Origin: CAZPMT01 sp964587655
GTDB taxonomy: Bacteria > Hydrogenedentota > Hydrogenedentia > Hydrogenedentales > SLHB01
Reading direction: 5' to 3'
NCBI GenBank assembly: GCA_964587655.1
Contig: CAZPMT010000109.1
Span: 1-18,761 of the forward strand
DNA length: 18,761 bases
In this document: positions 6,931 through 13,980 of the stretch, in pieces
How the letters are laid out: the number at the start of each line of letters is the position of its first letter
Numbering within the stretch: position 1 is the stretch's first letter
Translations under genes and position numbers: made by a program
Notes under the pieces: generated by a model
The model's input: the letters and a program-made list of their open reading frames with translations, nothing else
Told to the model about the DNA's origin: nothing
Databases searched by the model: none

Positions 6931-8046
6931 TCAAAATGCGAGGGCAAACTCCCGTTTTTCTTCCGGCGCTTCGGCCTGCAAGCCCACGTTCATTAGTACA
7001 CCCGTCAGTGCCAGAAAAACAATCTGGGCCGTGCCGCCGTAACTGAGGAATGGCAGCGTCAGACCTTTGGTCGGAAGCAGTCCGATCGTCACGCCCATGT
7101 TGAAGACCGCCTGCAACGTGATCAGCGACACGATCCCGGCGGCAAGAAGCGAGCCGAACATGTCGGGAGCAGACCGCGCAATCCTGACGCCGATAAGCAT
7201 GAAAGCGAAGAACAGAAGCATGACAAGCAACGTGCCCATAAGCCCCATCTCCTCGCCCCACACGGCGAAGATGAAATCGGTGTGCGCCGCTGGAAGGTAA
7301 AAGAGCTTCTGCTCGCCTGCGCCGGGTCCGACGCCGTAGAGCGCCCCGCGCGCGAACGCCGCCAAAGACTGGATAAGATGGAAGCCGCCTTCGTTGCGGT
7401 ACAGGAACGGGTCGAGGAATGCTAACAGGCGTTGGAGTCGATAAGGACAAAACTGGATCAGGGCGGCAACGCCGAGAACGACCGGCGCTATGGTCCCGGC
7501 GAGATAGCGCCATCGCGCGCCCGCAACGAACACCATGATGAAAGAGAACGACACTATCACGACGGGAATGCCGAGGTCGCGTTCGAGCAGGACCAACGCC
7601 GCGAAGGATCCCGCGATGAGCATCGGGGGCGCGAAACCGTGCCCGAAACAAGATATCTGGTCGCGGTTCTCCGATAGTTTCTGGGCAAGTAGGATGATCA
7701 GGGCCGCCTTCGCCAGCTCGGAGGGCTGGAACTGGAAACCGAAAATCCGCATCCAGCGCTGCGCCCCGTTGACCTCGACGCCGATGCCCGGGATCAACAC
7801 GAGCACGAGGAGAAGCAAGGACACAAGTGCGACCGTGCGAAAAACCCACGGCAACGCGAAGCGATGGTAGTCGAAGTGTGTGGCCAGGTAAAGCATAATT
7901 GCGACGCCAATCGCGAGACACATGGCCTGGCGTTTGAGAAGCCCCATGCCGGCGGGCTTCACCGCGGCGATGCTGTAGATGGTAATCAGCCCGATGAAAA
8001 CCAGTGTCATAACCACGAGGAGCAGAATCGTCGTTTCGCGTCTCAT
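6931..8046 (-). CDS. ftsW: FtsW, SEDS-family septal peptidoglycan glycosyltransferase
   Basis: 371 residues, rich in hydrophobic helices. FtsW polymerises lipid II into glycan strands at the septum, paired with the class B PBP FtsI. Visible SEDS signatures: NGAQRWMRIFGFQFQPSELA (93-112), LLERDLGIPVVI (153-164), YGVGPGAGEQKLFYLPAAHTD (237-257) with the presumed catalytic Asp257, and the C-terminal LLPTKGLTLPFLSYGG (323-338). The frame also allows a GTG at 8055, but GGAGG lies immediately against it, whereas the ATG at 8046 has an 8-nt spacing and is chosen. RodA/MrdB is the alternative within the family; the position right after murD in a dcw cluster favours FtsW. It is the last dcw gene here: no murG follows. 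Confidence 0.93.
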   Translation of the reverse strand: MRRETTILLLVVMTLVFIGLITIYSIAAVKPAGMGLLKRQAMCLAIGVAIMLYLATHFDYHRFALPWVFRTVALVSLLLLVLVLIPGIGVEVNGAQRWMRIFGFQFQPSELAKAALIILLAQKLSENRDQISCFGHGFAPPMLIAGSFAALVLLERDLGIPVVIVSFSFIMVFVAGARWRYLAGTIAPVVLGVAALIQFCPYRLQRLLAFLDPFLYRNEGGFHLIQSLAAFARGALYGVGPGAGEQKLFYLPAAHTDFIFAVWGEEMGLMGTLLVMLLFFAFMLIGVRIARSAPDMFGSLLAAGIVSLITLQAVFNMGVTIGLLPTKGLTLPFLSYGGTAQIVFLALTGVLMNVGLQAEAPEEKREFALAF

Positions 8047-8054
8047 GAGTCTCA

Positions 8055-8059
8055 CCTCC
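8055..8059 (-). promoter_or_regulatory. Ribosome binding site deciding the ftsW start
   Basis: Minus-strand GGAGG, 8 nt before the ATG at 8046. It overlaps the upstream in-frame GTG at 8055, which rules that codon out as the start. Confidence 0.65.
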
Positions 8060-8080
8060 GCTTGTTAGCCAGGGGTGTAG

Positions 8081-9430
8081 TTACCCCCTCTGGCCGCATC
8101 TCCTCAACACACATTCCTTGAATACGCGTCCGCGATGCTCGAAATTGTCGAACATATCAAAGCTGGCGCACGCCGGCGAGAGCAGCACAACGTCGCCGGC
8201 GGCCGCGGCCCGCGCGGCGCGATCCACGGCGTCCTGCATATCCGCGGCGCGCTCGGCAGTCACGAGATCTCCGAACGCGTCTTCCAACTTCGGCGCATCG
8301 AGACCGATTGTCACCATTCTTCGGACGTGCTTTCGCACGAGATCCCGAAGGACACGATAGTCGCTGCCCTTGCCTTTTCCGCCCGCGATCAGCACGATCG
8401 GCCGGTCGAAGCTTTCGAGCGCGACCTTGAGGCTGTCGATGTTCGTGGATTTCGAGTCATTGTAATAGTCGACGTCATTGAGGCGAGCCACATGCTCGAT
8501 CCTGTGCTCGACGCCGCGAAACGCCCGCAGCCCTTCGATGGTCTTGGGCCAGTTGAAGCCGCCGGCCCGCATCATGGTGAGCGCGCAAAGGACATTCTGA
8601 AGGTTGTGGCGCCCGGGCAGAGCAGTGTCGGAGACGCGCGCGGCGACTTCGTCACCGTAACGGATCGCGCCGCCATCCAGCCACAGTCCATTCTCGATCC
8701 GCGCCTCGAGGCTGAATGGCCACACGGACGCGGGCGATCCCGCGGCCATGCCGCGAACAAGCGGGTCATCATGGTTGACAACGGCGGCGTCGCCCGGCTG
8801 TAGGTTCGCGAATATGCGGGCCTTCACCGCGGCGTAGCCGTCGAGGTCGCGGTGCCGCGCGAGGTGGTCGGGCGTCACGTTGAGGACCGCGCCGATCCAC
8901 GGGCGAAACCGGCGGGCCGTTTCCAACTGGTAGCTGCTCACTTCGAGCACAATAAACTCGGGTTGCGGATCCAGCGCGACGGCCGCCGAGAATGGAAACG
9001 CATTGTTGCCCGCCAGGACGACGGAGCAGCCGCAGGCTTCGACAAGGGTGCGCAACAGCTCCGTGGTGGTCGTCTTTCCGTTCGTGCCTGTAACTGCGAG
9101 AATGCGCGACCGGCAAAACGGAAACGCGAACTCCATCTCACCGACTACTTCCGCGCCTCGCGCCGCGGCCCGCCGTATAGGCTCGATGGACGGCGGTACG
9201 CCAGGACTGGGAATGATCAGTGCCGCGTCGCGGAATGCGGCGTCGGTATGTCCGCCGGCTTCGCATGGAACGCCAAGGGCTTCGAGTTCCGCGCGGCGTG
9301 GCGCGATCTTTGGATTGTCGGCTGCTTCGGTGACAAAAGGATGGGCGCGTTCGCGGAGCAACAGACGCACGAGGGCAAGGCACGTCTCCCCCATTCCCAC
9401 GACGGCGACCTTCTTTCCTTTGACGTCCAT
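8081..9430 (-). CDS. murD: UDP-N-acetylmuramoyl-L-alanine:D-glutamate ligase MurD
   Basis: 449 residues, normal for MurD (about 440-450). It adds D-Glu to UDP-MurNAc-L-Ala with ATP in the cytoplasm. An N-terminal Rossmann-like domain (KVAVVGMGETCLALVRLL) is followed by the Mur ligase P-loop GTNGKTTTT (115-123), EVSSYQLE, the NVTPDHLARH segment, the HRIE motif, YNDSKSTN, and the C-terminal LLSPACASFDMF...FEHRGRVF signature, which is diagnostic for MurD among Mur ligases. The ATG lies 4 bp after the mraY stop, with AGGTGA immediately upstream overlapping that stop, so coupling to mraY is likely. ftsW follows after 34 nt. Confidence 0.97.
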   Translation of the reverse strand: MDVKGKKVAVVGMGETCLALVRLLLRERAHPFVTEAADNPKIAPRRAELEALGVPCEAGGHTDAAFRDAALIIPSPGVPPSIEPIRRAAARGAEVVGEMEFAFPFCRSRILAVTGTNGKTTTTELLRTLVEACGCSVVLAGNNAFPFSAAVALDPQPEFIVLEVSSYQLETARRFRPWIGAVLNVTPDHLARHRDLDGYAAVKARIFANLQPGDAAVVNHDDPLVRGMAAGSPASVWPFSLEARIENGLWLDGGAIRYGDEVAARVSDTALPGRHNLQNVLCALTMMRAGGFNWPKTIEGLRAFRGVEHRIEHVARLNDVDYYNDSKSTNIDSLKVALESFDRPIVLIAGGKGKGSDYRVLRDLVRKHVRRMVTIGLDAPKLEDAFGDLVTAERAADMQDAVDRAARAAAAGDVVLLSPACASFDMFDNFEHRGRVFKECVLRRCGQRG

Positions 9431-9434
9431 TCTG

Positions 9435-10919
9435 TCACCTAAGCTTTAGCGCTCCGAGACTCATCAGCGCGAACAGGATTGCGATGATCCAAAAACGTAT
9501 GGTTACCTTGGTCTCTGACCATCCTTTCAACTCGAAGTGGTGATGGAGAGGGGCCATCCGGAACACGCGCTTGCCGGTGAGCTTGAACGACGCCACCTGA
9601 ATGACCACACTCATCCCTTCCAACACGAACAACCCCGCGACAATCGGCAGCAGAAGCTCCTGCTTAGTAAGGATGGCCATGGTGGCAATAACGCCGCCGA
9701 GCGCCAGCGAGCCGGTATCGCCCATGAAGACCTCGGCCGGATGCGAGTTGAACCACAGGAAACCCAGTCCGGTTCCGAGCAACGTGGCGCCGAAGACCGT
9801 CAGCTCACTCGCTTCCGGGACGTAGATGACGTAGAGGTACTCCGACCAGTCGACGCGCGACACGACGTAGGCGATCCCCGAGTAGGCCAGGAGAGAGACG
9901 ATCGAAGCGCCGATGGCGAGGCCGTCGAGACCGTCCGTGATGTTCACGGCGTTCGAGGTGCAGACGATGATTATAATAACGAAGAGGATGTACAGCGGGC
10001 CGAGCGGAATGAAGACGCCCTTGAACCCTGGGATCTCGACCTGCGTATGGAGGTTGCGTGCGCCCTTGGCAATGTAATCGGGAAAAGCGGCCTCGATCAG
10101 TATGCGGTTGAATTGCGCCGTATCACGGGGGCTCAGGTTCGCCAGGCCCTTCTCGAAGAAGCGCTGAGAGTCGCCGTTCAAGTGTGTGTCGCGCCACAAG
10201 GCCTCGTCATACAAGTCGGGTTCATCGAGGATCGCGTTTATCTCGTCGATGAGCAGGCCGCGCGACTTCTTGTCGACCGGTCCGTCCACCGGCATGGCCT
10301 CCAATCGCCGCTGCAGGGTGGGCGAAAGCCGGTTCCAGAGGCGCTTGGCGGGCGAAGGTTCGGGCTGAGTTCCGTGCGTCCGAAGTTCGTTAACGAATCC
10401 CGGCCAGTCACGCACGTGATCGGGATTCACGAACGATGATCCGATGGTGATCGGAAAGAAGTACAGCACCAACCCGAGCAAGAATCCGGTCGCGAGTTGG
10501 CCGGCGAGTTTCGCGCGCGCGGTGAGGCCGTCGTTGTGTTTCCGCTTCAGTTTGATGAAATCGTCAATGAACCCGACGGCCCCCAGGAGACACAGGACCG
10601 CCGTGGCAATCAGCATCAGGCGGTTGACGAGCGTGCTCCAGAGCAGCAGCGTGAACAGCGTCGCGAGAATGATCAAAGCGCCCCCCATGGTTGGAGTGCC
10701 CGCCTTGCCTTTGTGCAACGCGTGAAGATCCGCGACGTGCTCTTGCTTGATATGCTGGCCGACCTTTAGGACTCTCAGCCAGCGAATCATCTGCGGGCCG
10801 ATGATGAGACAGAAGACGAATCCGGTCAGGGCGGCGGCGCCGGCCCGCACCGTGTGATAGGTGAAGACGTTGAAAGCACCCCAATAAGGCGTTAGTGCAA
10901 GCGCCAGATAATACAGCAT
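9435..10919 (-). CDS. mraY: Phospho-N-acetylmuramoyl-pentapeptide transferase MraY with a large periplasmic insertion
   Basis: 494 residues against the usual ~360. MraY transfers phospho-MurNAc-pentapeptide onto undecaprenyl phosphate to give lipid I. Catalytic motifs are intact: Asp119-Asp120 in GFIDDFIKL, NAVNITDGLDGLA (323-335), FMGDTGSLALGG (398-409) with Asp401, and APLHHHFE (456-463). Ten or so membrane helices are evident. The extra length lies between the fourth and fifth helices, residues about 162-295 (nt 10035-10436): a charged, soluble-looking segment, helical in appearance, with DEINAILDEPDLYDEALW. In known MraY structures this loop is a short periplasmic beta-hairpin, so the insertion should face the periplasm. 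The ATG follows AGGGA by 6 nt. A 159-bp spacer containing a repeat hairpin separates it from murF. Confidence 0.97.
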   Translation of the reverse strand: MLYYLALALTPYWGAFNVFTYHTVRAGAAALTGFVFCLIIGPQMIRWLRVLKVGQHIKQEHVADLHALHKGKAGTPTMGGALIILATLFTLLLWSTLVNRLMLIATAVLCLLGAVGFIDDFIKLKRKHNDGLTARAKLAGQLATGFLLGLVLYFFPITIGSSFVNPDHVRDWPGFVNELRTHGTQPEPSPAKRLWNRLSPTLQRRLEAMPVDGPVDKKSRGLLIDEINAILDEPDLYDEALWRDTHLNGDSQRFFEKGLANLSPRDTAQFNRILIEAAFPDYIAKGARNLHTQVEIPGFKGVFIPLGPLYILFVIIIIVCTSNAVNITDGLDGLAIGASIVSLLAYSGIAYVVSRVDWSEYLYVIYVPEASELTVFGATLLGTGLGFLWFNSHPAEVFMGDTGSLALGGVIATMAILTKQELLLPIVAGLFVLEGMSVVIQVASFKLTGKRVFRMAPLHHHFELKGWSETKVTIRFWIIAILFALMSLGALKLR

Positions 10920-10933
10920 CGCATTTCCCTAAT

Positions 10934-11045
10934 TGAACCTGTCCAAACAATGGACGAAGTGGACGTTATGGACAGAGTGGACACGACGTCGCATGTGAAT
11001 CTTTTCAGTATCCATGGCATCCATAAAGTCCATGCCGTCCATCAC
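10934..11045 (+). repeat. TGGAC 9-bp-period repeat hairpin, copy 2
   Basis: Left arm: four TGGAC units at 9-bp period (10951-10982). Right arm: four inverted units TCCATggca, TCCATaaag, TCCATgccg, TCCATcac (11011-11043). The arms are imperfectly complementary around a spacer of about 28 nt, giving a long hairpin. The left half aligns closely with copy 1 at 6441. It fills most of the murF-mraY spacer, so it is transcribed within the dcw operon. Confidence 0.88.
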
Positions 11046-11078
11046 ATCGAAAAGCGTCTTCGATCTTGACCGCCAAAT

Positions 11079-12512
11079 CTAGGATGAATACAGTTCCTCG
11101 AGCGCCCGGATCACGCGCTCCATCAGCATCCCTCTGGAACCCTTAACCAAGAGCAGATCTCCGGGTTTTGCGACGCGATGAATGGCTCGAGCAAGATCGC
11201 GGGGGTCGTCAATCGTTTCGGCGTGGGAGATTTTCTCCGCGCGGGCGCCTTCGATCATATCACGCGCGTGCGGCCCTCTGGCAAACAGGCAAGACACGCT
11301 CAGTCGCGCCGCCTTGGCTCCAATCTCGCGATGCAAAGACGGCGCCGCGCCGCCCAACTCGAGCATCTCGCCCAGCGCGGCGATGCGCGCACCGCCGCCG
11401 GGCCAGTCCGCCAGGGCCTCGAGCGACGCGGCCATGCTGGCCGGATTCGCATTGTAGGTATCGTCGATCACCGTGAGCGGGCCGATGTTCACAACCTTGA
11501 AACGCGACGAGGTCATGCACGCCCGCCGGAGCGGCTCTTCGAATGAGTCCACGCCGTGCCGGAGCCCCACGGCCACTGCCAGGAGCACATTGTGCGCGTG
11601 GGCGCGGCATGCAAGTGGAAGGCGCAACGTTCCAATCGGCGCGATGCGGAGTTCCATCTCGCACGGGGCGACTAACCGGCTCGACTCGAGCACGACGTCG
11701 CCCTGACTTCCGAATCGCACCTTGTTTCCCTGAAAGGCTTCGCCTATTCGCACGCACCACGGATCATCGACGTTCACGTAGAACGTGCCCCGCGCGTCGA
11801 GGCACTCGACGATCTCCGCCTTTGCCTTCGCGACGTTCTCGATGCTTCCGAAGCCCTCGAGATGCGCGGGCGCAATGATCGTGATAGCGGATTCCGTCGG
11901 TCTGGCCAGCGCGCACAGGCCCGCTATCTCGCCCGTGTGATTTGCGCCCATCTCGATCACGGCTACATCCGTCTGCTCATCCAATTGCAGAAGCGACAGG
12001 GGACAACCGATCTCGTTGTTGAGATTTCCCTGGGTCTTGACGACGTTGTGGCGCGTTGCGAGCACTTGGGCGGTCATGTCCTTCGTGGAAGTCTTTCCGC
12101 AGGAGCCCGTCAATGCGAAGATCGGGATGCGATACCGCGCGCGGTGGTGCGCCGCGAACCGCTGGAGCGCCTTCAGGGGGTCCTCGACGAGAATGCACGG
12201 CCCCGTGTCGTTCGATTCCCTGGTCACGGCGGCAACGGCGCCTTTCGCGAAGGCGTCTGGCACAAAGCGATTGCCGTCGAAGTTCGGTCCCGACAGCGCG
12301 AAGAACACATCGCCCGGTTGAAGGGTCCGCGTGTCCGTCGAGACCGAGGAAAAGGCTGTTTCGCCTCGGCTCGGCCCCGGGCGGGCATGGTTGCTAATCG
12401 GGCGGATCGGACGGATCGGACGAATCCCTTGATCCGCGCGGGCAGGGTCGCGGTCCTCCGCGGCCGCGATGACATGGGCGAGTTCGTTCAGCGTATAACG
12501 CCAAGCCGCCAT
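11079..12512 (-). CDS. murF: UDP-N-acetylmuramoyl-tripeptide:D-alanyl-D-alanine ligase MurF
   Basis: 477 residues, slightly longer than E. coli MurF (452). It adds D-Ala-D-Ala to complete the UDP-MurNAc pentapeptide. Motifs: VSTDTRTLQPGDVFFAL (57-73), P-loop ALTGSCGKTSTKD (133-145), TQGNLNNEIGCPLSLL (160-174), IEMGANHTGEIAGL (186-199), AHLEGFGS (216-223), and later VIDDTYNANPASM and ALGEMLELG. The ATG at 12512 is 4 bp after the murE stop; the frame is open upstream to 12599, but only through murE. Residues 21-52 form an unusual low-complexity insertion containing RPIRPIRPI (31-39), encoded by a 9-bp tandem repeat, between the first helix and the substrate-binding fold. The rest is standard. 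Confidence 0.96.
   Translation of the reverse strand: MAAWRYTLNELAHVIAAAEDRDPARADQGIRPIRPIRPISNHARPGPSRGETAFSSVSTDTRTLQPGDVFFALSGPNFDGNRFVPDAFAKGAVAAVTRESNDTGPCILVEDPLKALQRFAAHHRARYRIPIFALTGSCGKTSTKDMTAQVLATRHNVVKTQGNLNNEIGCPLSLLQLDEQTDVAVIEMGANHTGEIAGLCALARPTESAITIIAPAHLEGFGSIENVAKAKAEIVECLDARGTFYVNVDDPWCVRIGEAFQGNKVRFGSQGDVVLESSRLVAPCEMELRIAPIGTLRLPLACRAHAHNVLLAVAVGLRHGVDSFEEPLRRACMTSSRFKVVNIGPLTVIDDTYNANPASMAASLEALADWPGGGARIAALGEMLELGGAAPSLHREIGAKAARLSVSCLFARGPHARDMIEGARAEKISHAETIDDPRDLARAIHRVAKPGDLLLVKGSRGMLMERVIRALEELYSS
12400..12428 (+). repeat. 9-bp tandem repeat inside murF
   Basis: About three units of ATCGGACGG-like sequence at 9-bp period on the plus strand. On the coding strand they read GTCCGATCC repeated and encode RPIRPIRPI. 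Period and composition resemble the intergenic TGGACnnnn arrays (ATGGACGAA versus ATCGGACGG), but homology is not proven. Confidence 0.75.
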
Positions 12513-12516
12513 CTGC

Positions 12517-13980
12517 TCACCGTCCCTCCAAGACCGCTCTTGCCGTCTCGACGTCGTCGAAATGAATGCGGCGCTCACCGATGATCTGATAGTCCTCATG
12601 GCCCTTGCCGGCTATCATCACAAGATCCCCCGGGCGCGCCATCTCGATCGCGCGACGGATCGCCTCTGCGCGATCGGGGATCACGAGGTATTCCTCATCG
12701 CGCTTCTTGCCGCTCTCCACCATGCCCGCCTCGATATCGGCGATGATGGTGAGCGGGTCTTCCGTCCTGGGGTTGTCGGAGGTGACCAGAGCGTAGTCCG
12801 CTAACTGGGCCACCGCGCAGGCCATTTTCGGGCGCTTTGTCTTGTCGCGGTCGCCGCCGCACCCGAACACGACGATAACGCGCTTGTCGCAGATCGCACG
12901 GGCCGCGCGAAGCACGTTCCGCAGACCGTCTTCGGTGTGGGCATAATCGACGATGACATGGAAGTCCTGACCGGCGTCCACGCGCTCGAACCGGCCGCGA
13001 ACGATCGGGAGCGAAGCGATGCCTTCCGCCACGCGATCAAGTGGGAGTCCAAGCCCGCAACATATCGCGATCACGCAGAGTGCGTTCGAGACGTTGTGGT
13101 GTCCGAGCAGCGTCATTTCGATCTCGCTCGCGCCCCAAGGGGTAAGCACATTGAAACGCATGCCGGCGGTCCGGATCCGGACGTCCGACGCGCGGCAGTC
13201 CCCGTCTCGACCGTACGTATGGCATGTGACCCTCGATGCGGCCATAAAGTGCGGGGCGCTCGGATCGTCGCGGTTGACCACAGTGAAACGATCCGCGCCT
13301 TCGATGGACTCGAACAACTTGAGCTTCGCGCGCCGGTAGTCGTCCATGTTCAAGTGATAGTCGAGATGGTCTTGCGTCAGATTGGTGAACGCGGCCACGT
13401 CGAAATCGATGCCGGCAACGCGGTCTTGGTCAAGAGCGTGCGAACTCACTTCCATCACCACGTGCGTGTGACCGGCCTCCTTCGCCCGGCGAAACAGGTC
13501 CGCCAAGTCCTCGCCGAAGGGCGTGGTGTGCGGCGCGGCAGCAATCTCGCCCCCGACGTCATATCCCAACGTTCCTATGGTTCCCGCGCTGCGCCCACAC
13601 GCTTGGAGCACGCGCTGCGTCATGAGCACGGAGCTGGACTTGCCGTTCGTGCCCGTTACGCCGATGACGGTCATGGATTTCGACGGATCGCCGGCCAGCG
13701 CGTGCACTAGCAGTCCCAACGCGCGGCGCGGACTCTCCGCGCAGAGGTAGGGCACGCCCGAGATCGCGGTCACGCCGGGCCGGTCGCCGATCACGGCCAC
13801 GGCCCCCGCCGCGACGGCTTGCGGAACGTAGGAATGGCCGTCAGTACGAACTCCGGGGGCCGCGACGAACACCCACCCCGGGCGGACCCGGCGCGAGTCT
13901 TCCGTGACGCCGGTGACGGCGGCATCCGGGACCTCGACGTGCTTACAACTGAGCAGTGCTGGGATTTGTCGTAGCTGCAT
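12517..13980 (-). CDS. murE: UDP-MurNAc-L-Ala-D-Glu:meso-diaminopimelate ligase MurE
   Basis: 487 residues, normal for MurE (about 490). It adds the third stem-peptide residue. Motifs: TEDSRRVRPGWVFVA (26-40), P-loop GVTGTNGKSS (107-116, with SS where TT/TS is usual), HTTP (151-154), MEVSSHALDQDRVAG (176-190), the carbamylated Lys219 in YRRAKLKLF, VIVDYAHTEDGLRN (342-355), FGCGGDRDKTKRPKM (372-386), SDNPRTEDP (401-409) and GKGHEDYQ (458-465). DNPR is the established signature for meso-diaminopimelate rather than lysine. The frame extends 9 codons to a TTG at 14007, but there is no ribosome binding site there, so I prefer the ATG at 13980, which overlaps the ftsI end by 38 bp; its own ribosome binding site is weak too. 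Confidence 0.97.
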   Translation of the reverse strand: MQLRQIPALLSCKHVEVPDAAVTGVTEDSRRVRPGWVFVAAPGVRTDGHSYVPQAVAAGAVAVIGDRPGVTAISGVPYLCAESPRRALGLLVHALAGDPSKSMTVIGVTGTNGKSSSVLMTQRVLQACGRSAGTIGTLGYDVGGEIAAAPHTTPFGEDLADLFRRAKEAGHTHVVMEVSSHALDQDRVAGIDFDVAAFTNLTQDHLDYHLNMDDYRRAKLKLFESIEGADRFTVVNRDDPSAPHFMAASRVTCHTYGRDGDCRASDVRIRTAGMRFNVLTPWGASEIEMTLLGHHNVSNALCVIAICCGLGLPLDRVAEGIASLPIVRGRFERVDAGQDFHVIVDYAHTEDGLRNVLRAARAICDKRVIVVFGCGGDRDKTKRPKMACAVAQLADYALVTSDNPRTEDPLTIIADIEAGMVESGKKRDEEYLVIPDRAEAIRRAIEMARPGDLVMIAGKGHEDYQIIGERRIHFDDVETARAVLEGR

